Part shown: piece after piece, positions 8,658 to 18,057 of the stretch
Numbering within the stretch: the stretch's first letter is position 1
How the letters are laid out: the number at the start of each line of letters is the position of its first letter
Assembly (NCBI RefSeq): GCF_023074185.1
Contig: NZ_JADPKY010000170.1
Span: forward strand, 186,001 to 250,000
Reading direction: 5' to 3'
Length of the DNA: 64,000 nucleotides
Origin: Bradyrhizobium sp. 132
GTDB taxonomy: Bacteria; Pseudomonadota; Alphaproteobacteria; Rhizobiales; Xanthobacteraceae
Notes under the pieces: generated by a model
What the model saw: only the letters and a program-made list of their open reading frames with translations
Told to the model about the DNA's origin: nothing
The model's database searches: none
Made by a program: the position numbers and the translations under genes

Positions 8658-9947
8658 TTATCGTTGGCAAAAATCTATGGAAACAATCGCGCAGGAAGAT
8701 CCCGTCCCCATGCTGAAAGCAGCCTGCATCGCGTCGGCCGCAACGTCGGCTTTCGATTCCGCGACCAACACAGCGTCATGCAGCGGCAGGGCGGGGACCC
8801 CTATGCTCGCAAGATGCGTGATGATCCCGATCAACATGTCGCTTTCGATGCGCATCAACTGAAAGCCCAGCCCGGTGCCGAACAAATCAGCGATGGGCGC
8901 ATGGCGCGTGGCTAGCATCTCAATGGCGTCACGGAGTTTCGTGCCCGAGAGGAAATGTGGAAGCGTTCCCTCCGGCCAATTCCGCAATGGGCCGTCCGCG
9001 AACAACATCGCGTTCATCAGCCGTTTCCAGCCATCACGCCCGGAGCCATCTCCCGCCACGTCATAGATGTCACCTTCCGGCTGCGGCTGTCCCGCCCGCA
9101 CATACGCGAGGCGCGGGAAAAGCTGCCTGTAATCGACATCGGCAATTCGCTCGCCATCAATCCGGATGCGCTCAAATCGCTCGGCCCGCTCCATGCCCAT
9201 CCAGAAGCCGCCAGCGAGCCGGCCTCCGTGCTGCCAATTGTCGTTATTGAAGATACGCCGAAGAGAACGGCGATAGGGTGCGATGACTTGGCCGTTCTTC
9301 CCTAAAGAGAGGCCGGTGTCTTGACCTCTCACCTCGATATTAGCGCTGCGCAGAAATTCATTGATGCGCCGCATCTGTCCCGCAAGCTGGCGGGTCTTGG
9401 CTGTCTCCGGGAAGGCAATCGAGGCCGCACGCCCGTCGTCATCCTTGCCTTCCTTCAAGATGATCAGAGCGCGGTCGTCGATTTGCTTGACGCTTCGCCA
9501 ATCCGGTGGTGCCAGCGGAAGATGCTGAGCGAGCGCTGCGCTTGGTCGAATGAGCGACGGCACCCGCATTCTTTTGGATAGCTTATATCCCCTTCGCTCC
9601 TCTGCGATCAGGCCAAGTAATGCAAGCCCGTCTATCGCGGATAGGAAGTGCTGGCCATAAACCGGGTTGGCGCTGCCATCGCCCCGCCAAAGAAAGCCAT
9701 GTGACCGGGGCACCGCGAGCTTGGGGCTGGACTCGATTGCGCTGAGCAAGATCAGGTTGCAGGCCAGCGCCTCAACGGCGAGGCCGAATTTCTCCTTGTC
9801 CGCTTCCTTCCGCGCTCGCTTCCTGCCGCCGCCATCGGTTTCGTGGAGCAGCAGCGCATCGCGCAAACATTGGACCGCATGGGCAAGCTCGGTCGTCTTG
9901 GCCCGGAGCAGTGGATCGAACCACATGATGTTGGGTGATTGTGTCAT
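8658..9947 (-). CDS. PolA-like palm-domain protein (putative)
   Basis: Unannotated family, 429 aa. I see three motifs in the order and spacing of family-A DNA polymerase palm motifs: A, an Asp in ADVDYRQLFPRLAYVRAG (about 269-286); B, RDGWKRLMNAMLFAD (304-318), like RxxxK plus an O-helix; C, His-Asp in GVPALPLHDAVLVAE (383-397). LSGTKLRD and GFQLMRIESDMLIGII between B and C match the helix that carries a Gln/Arg pair. No exonuclease or fingers-sized insert is evident, so activity is unproven. It is the last gene of a minus-strand run behind resolvase, an RNase H-like protein and a zinc-finger protein. Confidence 0.5.
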   Translation of the reverse strand: MTQSPNIMWFDPLLRAKTTELAHAVQCLRDALLLHETDGGGRKRARKEADKEKFGLAVEALACNLILLSAIESSPKLAVPRSHGFLWRGDGSANPVYGQHFLSAIDGLALLGLIAEERRGYKLSKRMRVPSLIRPSAALAQHLPLAPPDWRSVKQIDDRALIILKEGKDDDGRAASIAFPETAKTRQLAGQMRRINEFLRSANIEVRGQDTGLSLGKNGQVIAPYRRSLRRIFNNDNWQHGGRLAGGFWMGMERAERFERIRIDGERIADVDYRQLFPRLAYVRAGQPQPEGDIYDVAGDGSGRDGWKRLMNAMLFADGPLRNWPEGTLPHFLSGTKLRDAIEMLATRHAPIADLFGTGLGFQLMRIESDMLIGIITHLASIGVPALPLHDAVLVAESKADVAADAMQAAFSMGTGSSCAIVSIDFCQR

Positions 9948-10066
9948 GGAGGCGTGAGGCGTGTGTTCAAAGTGGCCTGCCCCAACCCTCGATATGCACG
10001 CACTGCTTCACTCCGACCAGATAGCTCGCGCGAATGCTGCGGCTTACGATTTCTTTCGGGCATGGA

Positions 10067-10810
10067 TCAACTCGACGCGCGGGGCCGTCCATAGCGCTGC
10101 CGATGGGCCAGGACGCCCGCGACATGCTTCTCAACGACCCATTCGCAAGGTTTCTCCAGCATCCGCCCCATCTCCCGCAGAACCCGCCCGGTGGACCTCG
10201 GAAAAGCGTGCATTTCAGTCCGCCGTTTCCTTCCCTGATGGTCCTCCACGACCCACACACGATGCGTGCCCGAAGCTAGGCGGTGAACCGCTTTGCAAAT
10301 CTGGACCGTCCGAAACTCCTTTGCGCGGGGGGCCGTGGCGTCGGCCTTGATCAGGGCGGAGACGGCGAGGACGATAGAGACAATACGCTGCGGGAGAACG
10401 CCTTCAACGCGGAGCCGCGCCAGTCCGATCTTGGCTCGCTTAGTGGCGGACATGCCTTTGAGGCGCGTCGCAATCTCCACCGGGCCAGCGTCCTCTAGCG
10501 TCCGCCCCATGTCCGCAATCGCGGCGGCTATAAACTTATCATTGGCTGCAAGGCCGACATACGCGGTTGCCGCCGTAATGTATGGCCGCAACTCGGAAGC
10601 CTTGAAGCTCGGCCGCCAGTAGGACCCATGACGCTGCCGGTGCTCAACGTGGCGCCTACAGTGGTGTGGGGCGAGGCCTTCGCGGGCCGCTTTCATTGTC
10701 GGGCGCCCGCAGCCGGGAATGGCGCACTTGGCTGCTGCCGCGAGCGGTCCTAGTCGGATGCTTTCCTTCAGAGCTGCTCTGCGCGTCTTTCGGAGAGACG
10801 GTGAGGTCAC
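10067..10810 (-). CDS. Zinc-finger protein, function unknown
   Basis: A 247-aa protein. Near the N-terminus it has CAIPGCGRPT, then GLAPHHCRRHVEHRQRHG, a Cys4Cys...Cys2His pattern seen in small zinc fingers of phage and mobile-element nucleases and DNA-binding proteins. The rest is basic and helical (MSATKRAKIGLARLRVEG, RVLREMGRMLEKPCEWVVEKHV) without a motif I know. It lies between the RNase H-like and PolA-like genes with the same orientation, so a shared role in nucleic-acid processing is likely but inferred. Confidence 0.5.
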   Translation of the reverse strand: MTSPSLRKTRRAALKESIRLGPLAAAAKCAIPGCGRPTMKAAREGLAPHHCRRHVEHRQRHGSYWRPSFKASELRPYITAATAYVGLAANDKFIAAAIADMGRTLEDAGPVEIATRLKGMSATKRAKIGLARLRVEGVLPQRIVSIVLAVSALIKADATAPRAKEFRTVQICKAVHRLASGTHRVWVVEDHQGRKRRTEMHAFPRSTGRVLREMGRMLEKPCEWVVEKHVAGVLAHRQRYGRPRASS

Positions 10811-10843
10811 AAGTTCACACCCTCGCTGAGGTCCTCGTGTTTC

Positions 10844-11494
10844 CTAGCTGCGAGGAGGCCGCCCATGATGCTCCCGGCCCCCCTGTGCAAGGTCTTTCAG
10901 AATGATCACTATCTTGTTGCCCTTCGCGTCTTCGGACCGGATGTGAACCGCTGTGATCTCCAGGGCCTTCTGGAGGATCAGCCCATCAATTTCCTTCCAT
11001 AGTGGGGCGTATGCTACCGAATCGCCCTTCTTGTTTTTCCAGCGGTTCTTACGCCAATCCAGCCGTAAGGTGTTCACGCTCCTAACGATGTAATCGTTAC
11101 TGGTCTCGATCAGAACACTAGCCCTCGGGGCGGCTTGGTGCACGATCCTGTGCACTCCGAGAACGGAAGCCTCTTGTTGCGTGCTTGATGGGGCACTTGC
11201 CGGTGCAGCATCCAAATAGGCCAGTTCCGCGTCGTCCTCGGAAGCACGATAGCCTACGGCAAACGCGGCTCGTGCCGCTCGGTCGTCCGAGGCCACTAAC
11301 GTGGCTACGAAGGCTCGCCCATCTTGGAACGGAAAGTCGTCTGAGTCAGGCTCGGGCTTCAACAACTCCGACAACAATTCTGTAGTCTTCGTTCGTCTCC
11401 TAGTCGCTGGCTTGACGTTACGGACGAGCCCGGCGTTCACCTTCTTAGCTGACACTCTCCTAGGACCAGCGGCTGCAGGCTTCTTCTTGGTCAT
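10844..11494 (-). CDS. RNase HI-like fold protein (degenerate)
   Basis: A 216-aa protein with a basic N-terminal tail (MTKKKPAAAGPRR) and then a sequence that can be aligned by eye to RNase HI: Asp58 in PFQDGRAFVATLV for the first strand, Glu108 in STQQEASVLGVHRIV for the helix-A acid, SVLIETSNDYIVRSV for the third-acid region, the W-rich DWRKNRWKNKKGDSVAYAPLWKEIDGL matching the basic protrusion, and Asp201 in LKDLA for the last acid. The third site reads ETSND instead of TDS, so catalysis is uncertain. It lies between resolvase and the zinc-finger gene. Confidence 0.45.
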   Translation of the reverse strand: MTKKKPAAAGPRRVSAKKVNAGLVRNVKPATRRRTKTTELLSELLKPEPDSDDFPFQDGRAFVATLVASDDRAARAAFAVGYRASEDDAELAYLDAAPASAPSSTQQEASVLGVHRIVHQAAPRASVLIETSNDYIVRSVNTLRLDWRKNRWKNKKGDSVAYAPLWKEIDGLILQKALEITAVHIRSEDAKGNKIVIILKDLAQGGREHHGRPPRS

Positions 11495-11627
11495 TCCTCA
11501 TTCCGACAGAATTGATTCACTCCGCATTATGTAGGAATTCAAGAGATGATGCGAGGAATCTGCCATAGAAAAGTTTCGACCAGTGACGCTTGAAAAACCG
11601 AGGAAGCAGACTCTTTTGCGTTAGTCT

Positions 11628-12326
11628 TTAGCTCATCCTTGCAAGCCGTGCTTCGATTAGCCTGACCTGTGGAGCTGACCACTTTACCCCACCCCTTGCC
11701 GTAGGGATGCCCTGTGCCGTCAAAGCCCGTGCGACCTCGGTGGGTGAGGTAATCCCGTTAGCTCTGAGCTTCTTCAACAGCGGCGCTAGATCTTCCGCTC
11801 GTCTATCTGCAAGCCGTGACTGTTCGTCCCTTCCGCGTGCTTGTATATCGCTAGCCAGGCTTCCTCCCCGGTAGCCCCCCAGTCGCTGCCCCCGTGCCTT
11901 AGCTGCCGCTAGTGCTGCCTTGGTCCGAGCAGAGATCAGGCCGGCCTCTAGCTCTGCTACTGCCGCCATCTGTTGAAGCATGAAGCGCCCGGTAGGTCCC
12001 TCGATGGCAGGGAGATCGGCAAAGCGCACGTCCACCCCTGCCTCTAGGAGCCTCTCTAGGAAACCCACTGAGCGGGTCAGGCGATCCACCTTCGCGACCA
12101 CGAGGGCCGCCCGGTGCAGACGTGCCGCCGTGAGTGCCCCATCCAAGGCGGGTCTATCGTTGCGGCGTCCGCTCTCGACCTCCGTGAACTCAGCGATTAC
12201 GTTCGCGAGCCCATCCCCTAGGTGGTTTGCAACGGCGGCTCTCTGTGCATCGAGCCCTAAGCCCGATTGGCCCTGCTTGCGGGTGGACACCCGATAGTAA
12301 GCAACAAACCGGCGCTTCACGATCAT
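11628..12326 (-). CDS. Serine recombinase (resolvase family)
   Basis: A 232-aa recombinase. The N-terminal catalytic domain has VAYYRVSTRKQGQSGLGLDAQR with the nucleophilic Ser, EVESGRRNDRPALDGAL and ALVVAKVDRLTRSVGFLERLLE, then FADLPAIEGPTGRFMLQQMAAVAELE and ISARTKAALAAAKARGQRLG. The C-terminal part ends in a helix-turn-helix-like region (ANGITSPTEVARALTAQGIPTARGGVKWSAPQVRLIEARL). It would mediate resolution or inversion, target unknown. A conserved upstream element (12349-12442) runs into its start and recurs at 40423-40507. Confidence 0.92.
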   Translation of the reverse strand: MIVKRRFVAYYRVSTRKQGQSGLGLDAQRAAVANHLGDGLANVIAEFTEVESGRRNDRPALDGALTAARLHRAALVVAKVDRLTRSVGFLERLLEAGVDVRFADLPAIEGPTGRFMLQQMAAVAELEAGLISARTKAALAAAKARGQRLGGYRGGSLASDIQARGRDEQSRLADRRAEDLAPLLKKLRANGITSPTEVARALTAQGIPTARGGVKWSAPQVRLIEARLARMS

Positions 12327-12348
12327 TTCTCTCTCGATGGTGGCCCCC

Positions 12349-12442
12349 GAAAAACTTAGTCAACGAGCGTTGTCACCATATTTTTCTTATCGTCGCTGGA
12401 ATCGTGCGCCAATCGTTCGGCCATGAGTCAAATCGACTCAGG
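12349..12442 (-). promoter_or_regulatory. Resolvase upstream element (copy 1)
   Basis: Read on the minus strand, it contains the palindrome GAGTCGATTTGACTC, then about 45 bases later GAAAAATATGGTGACAACGC followed by TCGTTGACTAAGTTTTT, ending about 20 bases before the resolvase ATG. A second copy with the same order of blocks is at 40423-40507 on the plus strand. The position suggests the promoter/leader of the resolvase; the palindrome could be an operator. The remainder, 12443-12739, holds no gene I can support. Confidence 0.55.
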
Positions 12443-12739
12443 GTCGAGCATGGAGATGCTGCCCTTCGTAATCAGAGCGGGTAGGAAGGGGAACGAGAGG
12501 AAGGAGAAGGGGCAGCCGGAGTGAAAGCAAACGTCAGCCACCATGAAGGCGGGTTTGAGAAATTGGACGTGAGGCACGGGGGAAAGCAGCGAGCCGCCGC
12601 CGCGAGGTCATATCTCAGATTTGTAACCCCTAAAAAATTCCGCCCGGAGCCTAACCTGTCTGGAGGAGCACATGGGCCGGGCCCCTTATGCAGGCTTGAG
12701 ACGAAAGCTCGGCGCCAAAAATCGCGTCCGTTAGCCCAA

Positions 12740-14395
12740 CTAGTTAGCCCATTCCTTGCGAACAAAGTCTTCGATAAGTTGCGCTCTAGCCAACACGGCG
12801 ACCTTGTCCCACGTGCGTGAACGAATTGTGTTGGCGACTGCCACGGTGCCACGGATGCCGCACTCTTTGTAGCTTTTGGCCTTCTCATTTGGAGGTTTAT
12901 CCTGCAGCGACGAATTCACGCCGGGAGGCAGCATCGTAAGATTGCCGAGGTGATGAACGTACGAGACATTTGAGCTCTGTGGCTTGATGTGTTCAATCGA
13001 TTTGGAAGGGTCCGCAGCCCAGATCTTGGTCCATTGAAACTCGTTGAGCTTCTCTCCCGCTGCTTGGGCGAGATGTTCGTCATAGCGGAAGAGAAGGTAT
13101 CGCAGCTCTTCCGTCCACCCCTCGTAGCTGTTTGTGTAGTCCTTCGCACTTGTAAGCACGGCATCAATTGAATAGTCCGAGCCAATCGAAAGCAGGCGAT
13201 CAACGATTTCGGGCGCCTTTAGCTTGTCTACGAAAATCTCTTGGCCTAGGCGGACATAGTCTCCGACCTTATGCCGCGAATCGGCGCCCCCCAGCCCGAA
13301 TATGCGAAAAGTTACTCGTTCCCATTGCGCAAGAAGGGATCGTTCGACATCGGGCGGAAACTGTCTCACTATGATTGATGTTGCTACGAAGCGGGCGTGC
13401 ACAATATTGGTGACTGCTTTGAGGCGTGCATCGCGATCAAGCCGATCCAGTGCGACAACAATCGAATGTAACCAGCGGGCCTGACCTACAGTGTTGGCAA
13501 GTCCGCCACTTGCTTGGTCCACAAGTGTTGCCGCTGCATCTTCCTCTGACTGGAGCCGATTGACCTTCTGAGAGTTTTTGAGGGTGCCGGCGAACCGAAG
13601 AGCTTGATCCCCGAGAGCATTCCTAAGCCCAAGCACGCGATAAATGTCCTGCCAAATGCTGTGCATTTCCTTGAGGGGTTCTGCGCTCTGGTTTGTCTGT
13701 AGGAAGATTAACCCCATGAGTTGACTTTTGAACTTATCAATCCATCTCACGTCTAAGCCGCGGCTGTTTAGGACCTCGAAAACTCGATAGACGGCCGACT
13801 CATCCGTTAGTTCGTGGTAGATCATCGATAAACGGTTTCGCAAGAGAGCAACGAGTTCAATGAGCGATGCGGACCTCTTCCAGTCTTCGACAAAAGATTC
13901 ACATTCGCTCGCAGCGTCTATCAAGTTCTTATCGGCTGCCGTCTCGCCAGCATCCTTGCGGATGATGCCTTCTCGGATGTAATCCACAAAAACGTGCGTG
14001 CTGTCATGGTTCGTTTGTAGGAGCGCTAGCGAGTGATCATCGCTTTTGACTAGCAGCTCATGCAGTTCCTGCTTGATCTTGTTTTCATCGCCACCGGTCC
14101 CTAAGGCTTTTTCGATCGCCTTTAACAAGATGACGAATGTTGTTAATCGTTGCTGTCCGTCAACGACTTCCACCGCAGTGAATTCGTTCGCAACGATCAA
14201 GCGTCGCTCCCGAGCGAGACCTACGACCGTTGCAAGAAAATGATCTTGCTTGGTCTTCTGAACCTCGCGGATGTCGGCGAAGAGATCCTTTCTTTGCTTG
14301 GTCTCCCAGGCGTATGCTCGTTGATAGTCCGGTATGCGAAATAGCCGGCCCGCCAAAAGTTGGTTCAGTGTCAAGTGCTGCGGGTTTAGCTGCAT
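12740..14395 (-). CDS. DUF262/DUF1524 (GmrSD-like) nuclease protein
   Basis: A 551-aa protein. The N-terminal DUF262 domain shows RIPDYQRAYAWE (about 20-31) and VEVVDGQQRLTTFVILL with the DGQQR motif (79-83), a ParB-like nucleotide-binding signature. The C-terminal DUF1524 HNH region around residues 470-500 reads EHIKPQSS, HHLGNLTMLPPGVNSSL and NEKAKSYKECG. This architecture is that of GmrSD/SspE-type, modification-dependent restriction enzymes active against phage DNA. It is divergent from the methylase gene with about 190 bp between them, so it may belong to the same defence locus. Confidence 0.85.
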   Translation of the reverse strand: MQLNPQHLTLNQLLAGRLFRIPDYQRAYAWETKQRKDLFADIREVQKTKQDHFLATVVGLARERRLIVANEFTAVEVVDGQQRLTTFVILLKAIEKALGTGGDENKIKQELHELLVKSDDHSLALLQTNHDSTHVFVDYIREGIIRKDAGETAADKNLIDAASECESFVEDWKRSASLIELVALLRNRLSMIYHELTDESAVYRVFEVLNSRGLDVRWIDKFKSQLMGLIFLQTNQSAEPLKEMHSIWQDIYRVLGLRNALGDQALRFAGTLKNSQKVNRLQSEEDAAATLVDQASGGLANTVGQARWLHSIVVALDRLDRDARLKAVTNIVHARFVATSIIVRQFPPDVERSLLAQWERVTFRIFGLGGADSRHKVGDYVRLGQEIFVDKLKAPEIVDRLLSIGSDYSIDAVLTSAKDYTNSYEGWTEELRYLLFRYDEHLAQAAGEKLNEFQWTKIWAADPSKSIEHIKPQSSNVSYVHHLGNLTMLPPGVNSSLQDKPPNEKAKSYKECGIRGTVAVANTIRSRTWDKVAVLARAQLIEDFVRKEWAN

Positions 14396-14586
14396 GTGCT
14401 TCCAAGCTCCTCAAGGGGCGAATCTCGCGCTACGTCCATTCAAGCTTGCGGTATAGAAGCGGCACGTCAAGGTTGCCGGGCCGTTTTGGTCTCGCTGGCT
14501 GGATTTCTAAGCGCAACGATTTAGGCTTAGAACATAAAATGAACGTTTACTGATTCGCTGCAATGTGAGACCCTGCGATTCGGCGG

Positions 14587-16257
14587 ATGCGGGCGGCGGA
14601 AGTGAACATCGAATTTCAACGACAGAAAGCACGGGGTGCATTTTATACACCTCCGGAGATCAGCCAATTCCTCGTTGATTGGGCTGTGCGCCATAAAGGA
14701 GATTTGGTTCTCGAACCCTCTTGTGGGGACGCAGCTTTCTTAGTGCCGGCCGGCGAGCGATTGCGGCACCTTGGCGCCCCCCGCCGAGCGCTTCCAAACC
14801 AGCTGCAAGGGGTGGAAATACACAAAGCTTCTGTTGAAGAGGCCGAGGAGCGTCTGGAGGAGGAGGGGGTCTCCGCGACCATCGTTCATTCGGATTTCTT
14901 TGATTGTGAGCCGCGTCCGGTATTCGATGCAGTGGTGGGAAATCCGCCTTTTATTCGGTATCAGTCGTTTTCGGGCGAGGCCCGTGCCAAAAGCTTGCGC
15001 GTTGCGCTGGCGCATGGCGTTCGGCTTACTGCTCTTGCTAGTTCTTGGGCCGCGTTTGTAATTCACGCCTCGGAATTTCTCAAAGATACGGGGCGCCTCG
15101 GGATGGTGCTCCCGGCGGAATTGCTGTCTGTCAGCTATGCTTCAGAGGTCAGACGATTTCTCCTCAATCGATTTGCCAGCGTGCGACTCGTTGTGTTCGA
15201 CCATCTGGTCTTTCCCGGGGTGACGGCTGAGGTAATACTCTTGCTTGCCGAAGGTCGCGGCAAGGCCAAGAGCTTTGAGGTTATGCAGCTGCGCGATCTT
15301 GAATCGCTGTCCGAGCTCAACGGTCCGGGAAGCATCGACTTTCTTCCTTCGGGTGGCGAGAAATGGACGCCCGCTCTGATCTCGAACGAAGCCTTTAGGG
15401 TTTATCGGGAGCTGACATGTCAAGGTGCATTCGGTCGCCTGGTAGATTGGGGCGAAACCTATTTGGGGAACGTCACTGGAAACAACGGCTATTTCACCCT
15501 CACTGCTGAGCAGGTGGAGACACTAAAGCTTGGAACGCGAGATATTCTGAAGATTTCGCCACCAGGATCGCGGCATTTAAAAGGGCTAACTTTCAGCGAT
15601 AGAGCATGGAAGGAAATGTCTAACCGGGGAGCCCGCTGCTATATGTTTGCGCCGCAGGGCGAAGAGCTTTCGGCGGCTGCACGTGCCTACATTCGAGATG
15701 GAGAGAAGAAAAAAGTCCAGCGAGCTTATAAGTGCAGCAATCGGACGCCATGGTGGCGTGTCCCGCAAGTCGCCAAGCCAGACATCCTATTCTCTTACAT
15801 GAATCACGACCATCCTCGTCTAGTCACCAACGATGCAGGAATCTCAATTCTCAACTCACTCTATGGTTTAAAGCTAAAGGACCAGCTGAGGGATTTGGGG
15901 AAGACGCTCTTGCCAATAGCTTGCCTTAACAGCCTTACTCTGTTGGGATCAGAAGTAGTTGGCCGCGCATATGGTGGCGGACTTCTGAAACATGAACCTC
16001 GCGAAGCAGACCTTCTTCCCGCCCCTTCGCCGAAGGCGCTTGGGGAAATTGGTGAAGAGTTGACCTTCTTAAAGCCGCAGCTGGCGACCGCCCTTCGGTC
16101 AAATGACTTATCTGCTGCCGTCAGGCTCGTGGACTCGGTAGTGCTTACGAAGCACATGCAGGTTGATGAAGTCGAACTTCAAGGATTGAGAGCGGCTCGC
16201 GAGTTGCTTTTCAATAGACGTGTTTCACGAGCGGCCAGCGCACGTGTCGCGGATTGA
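14587..16257 (+). CDS. N6-adenine DNA methyltransferase
   Basis: A 556-aa class I methyltransferase of the gamma N6-adenine type (TaqI/Eco57I-like). Motif X/I region: ARGAFYTPPEISQFLVDWAV and LVLEPSCGDAAFLVPAG (about 40-55); acidic loop VEIHKASVEEAEERL; motif IV VVGNPPFIRYQSF with NPPF at 119-122; MVLPAELLSVSYASEVRRFLL follows. The C-terminal 250 residues are the probable target-recognition domain. The nuclease-like gene at 16220 overlaps its 3' end, indicating translational coupling as in restriction-modification pairs. Confidence 0.92.
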   Translation: MRAAEVNIEFQRQKARGAFYTPPEISQFLVDWAVRHKGDLVLEPSCGDAAFLVPAGERLRHLGAPRRALPNQLQGVEIHKASVEEAEERLEEEGVSATIVHSDFFDCEPRPVFDAVVGNPPFIRYQSFSGEARAKSLRVALAHGVRLTALASSWAAFVIHASEFLKDTGRLGMVLPAELLSVSYASEVRRFLLNRFASVRLVVFDHLVFPGVTAEVILLLAEGRGKAKSFEVMQLRDLESLSELNGPGSIDFLPSGGEKWTPALISNEAFRVYRELTCQGAFGRLVDWGETYLGNVTGNNGYFTLTAEQVETLKLGTRDILKISPPGSRHLKGLTFSDRAWKEMSNRGARCYMFAPQGEELSAAARAYIRDGEKKKVQRAYKCSNRTPWWRVPQVAKPDILFSYMNHDHPRLVTNDAGISILNSLYGLKLKDQLRDLGKTLLPIACLNSLTLLGSEVVGRAYGGGLLKHEPREADLLPAPSPKALGEIGEELTFLKPQLATALRSNDLSAAVRLVDSVVLTKHMQVDEVELQGLRAARELLFNRRVSRAASARVAD

Positions 16258-16975
16258 AAATCGCTTAAAGCAAGCCATTTCGGGGCTTGGATCCAAGCCA
16301 TTGGATTCGGAGGCGCAGAATGTAAAGCGCCGCTATAGCGAGAGACTGTCCGAATGTGTTGCTTTGGCAGTAGCCGCTGAACTTCGAGAGCGTGGGCTCA
16401 AGGAGGCTCGGCCTGCAAGCCCCGGCGAACTCGATTCCTCCGGAGCTGAGCGCCGGATGGCCGGTGGCCTGGGAGCAAAGAAAGTAGATGTGACCTGGGC
16501 TACCGAGGAAGCAGGTCTACTTCTCGCCATCTCTATAAAGAGCATCAATTTCCGTGATGCCAGCACGAAGAATTTTCAAAAGAATTTGGTTAATAGGCGG
16601 GGCGACATGCTGATGGAGGCCGTTACGCTCCACCGGCGCTTCCCCTATGCGGTGCTCGGTGCGTTTTTCTTCTTCAATAAGGACGCCGAATCTGACGGCA
16701 CCAGCAAACGAAAGTCTACATTCCTTAATGCGCACGCTCGTTTGAGGCTGTTCACTGGTCGCGCCGACCCAGCCGGGCGGGATGAGCAATTCGAGCGGTT
16801 CTACATTTTATTGTTAGACGCGTCGGCTGCGAGCCCTGTACGGACTTTTGAAGTTGGGAAACCTGAGACGCCCCTGCCCCTATCAGATATATTCGACGAG
16901 CTTCTAAACATAACCGCTGAGCGAAATCCCGACTTTTACGAGTTTGATGCGGGAGTTCTGCGTAACGTTAGGTAG
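16220..16975 (+). CDS. Putative PD-(D/E)XK restriction endonuclease
   Basis: A 251-aa protein starting at a GTG inside the methylase gene; a second GTG at 16244 is possible. The central part AERRMAGGLGAKKVDVTWATEEAGLLLAISIKSINFRD fits the PD-(D/E)XK layout: Asp90, a hairpin, then Ile-Ser-Ile-Lys107 where the usual Glu/Asp two residues before Lys is Ser. The rest has no motif I know. Its 38-bp overlap with the adenine methylase and its size make a cognate type II-like restriction enzyme the best guess. The missing acidic residue may be compensated elsewhere, as in known family variants, or the nuclease may be inactive. Confidence 0.6.
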   Translation: MFHERPAHVSRIENRLKQAISGLGSKPLDSEAQNVKRRYSERLSECVALAVAAELRERGLKEARPASPGELDSSGAERRMAGGLGAKKVDVTWATEEAGLLLAISIKSINFRDASTKNFQKNLVNRRGDMLMEAVTLHRRFPYAVLGAFFFFNKDAESDGTSKRKSTFLNAHARLRLFTGRADPAGRDEQFERFYILLLDASAASPVRTFEVGKPETPLPLSDIFDELLNITAERNPDFYEFDAGVLRNVR

Positions 16976-17004
16976 CTATCCCCGCCTCCAGTTCGAGTTT
17001 CATC

Positions 17005-18051
17005 ATGAAAAGCTTCGATTCTCGCGTCTACAGCATCAACGATTTTGTTGAGTGGGATAAACATAAGCAACTGGTCTTGAACCCGTCGTTCCAGCGACGT
17101 GCTGTTTGGAGTGACAAGGCGAAAAGTTTCCTGATGGACACCATCGTGCGTGGGAAGCCAATTCCCAAGGTATTCATCAGGCAGAAGATAAATGTAACTA
17201 CCAAAGTTTCGGTCCGAGAAGTTGTGGACGGTCAGCAGCGGCTCCGGTCAATTCTCTCGTACATTAAAGATGGCTTTGCGATCACAAAACGAATGCATCC
17301 CGACTACGGCGGCTTGCTCTTCAGTCAGCTTCCCGAGGATGTGCAATCGCAAATTCTGTCCTATGAGATTGCTGTCGATCTTCTGATCAATCTGCCAGAC
17401 GCTGAAATCCTCGACATATTCGGCCGCCTCAACTCTTACGCTGTCATTTTGAATGAACAGGAAAAGCTAAATGCCATTCACTTTGGTGCGTTCAAAGTGC
17501 TGGCGGATCAGGTTGGACGAAAATACTACGAATACTGGATCAAGCAGAAGATCCTGACCTCAAAGGAAGTCCTTCGGATGGCCGAAGTGGCACTAGTTGC
17601 CGATCTGATAGTTGCCATGCTCGAAGGGATCAAAAACCGTAAACAGGTGGCTCGTTATTACGATCGATATGAAGATAGCTTCGAGCACGATCCAAAAAAG
17701 GTTGAAGAAGACTTCGACGCGGTGATTGTGACCATATCGAAAATCTTCCCGGAGGGTCTAGGCGAAACAGAATTCAGCCGCCCGTTCCTGTTCTACACCT
17801 TGTTTACAGCCGTGGCACATTGCATTCACGGCTTGCCCAACTTCGACTCTGCAAAGGTAGCGCTGACGACAGATGCCGCTATTGAAAAGGCACGCAACGG
17901 CCTTGACCGGGTGGAAGAGCTCTTTGCCTTGAAGGATGCTGCCCAGTTGAATGAGGTAGAGCAGCAATTTCTCCAAGATAGTCGTCGCGCCACCACTGAT
18001 CCCAAAGTGCGTGAGCGCAGGACTGCATTTCTACTATCTCTGATGGGATAA
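17005..18051 (+). CDS. DUF262 domain protein
   Basis: A 348-aa protein with the DUF262 core: INDFVEWDKHKQLVLNPSFQRRAVW, FLMDTIVRGKPIPKVFIRQ and VREVVDGQQRLRSILSYI, with DGQQR at 75-79. There is no DUF1524 HNH at the C-terminus, unlike the divergent 551-aa protein, so a nuclease would have to be supplied by a partner. It follows the endonuclease-like gene by 30 bp and is followed after 6 bp by a HEPN protein, suggesting one operon from 14587 to 18681. Confidence 0.85.
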   Translation: MKSFDSRVYSINDFVEWDKHKQLVLNPSFQRRAVWSDKAKSFLMDTIVRGKPIPKVFIRQKINVTTKVSVREVVDGQQRLRSILSYIKDGFAITKRMHPDYGGLLFSQLPEDVQSQILSYEIAVDLLINLPDAEILDIFGRLNSYAVILNEQEKLNAIHFGAFKVLADQVGRKYYEYWIKQKILTSKEVLRMAEVALVADLIVAMLEGIKNRKQVARYYDRYEDSFEHDPKKVEEDFDAVIVTISKIFPEGLGETEFSRPFLFYTLFTAVAHCIHGLPNFDSAKVALTTDAAIEKARNGLDRVEELFALKDAAQLNEVEQQFLQDSRRATTDPKVRERRTAFLLSLMG

Positions 18052-18057
18052 GTTGCC

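Noticed and set aside
12472..12888. 138-aa minus-strand frame overlapping the DUF262 gene
   Set aside because: No ribosome site or motif, and it overlaps the DUF262 3' end out of frame.
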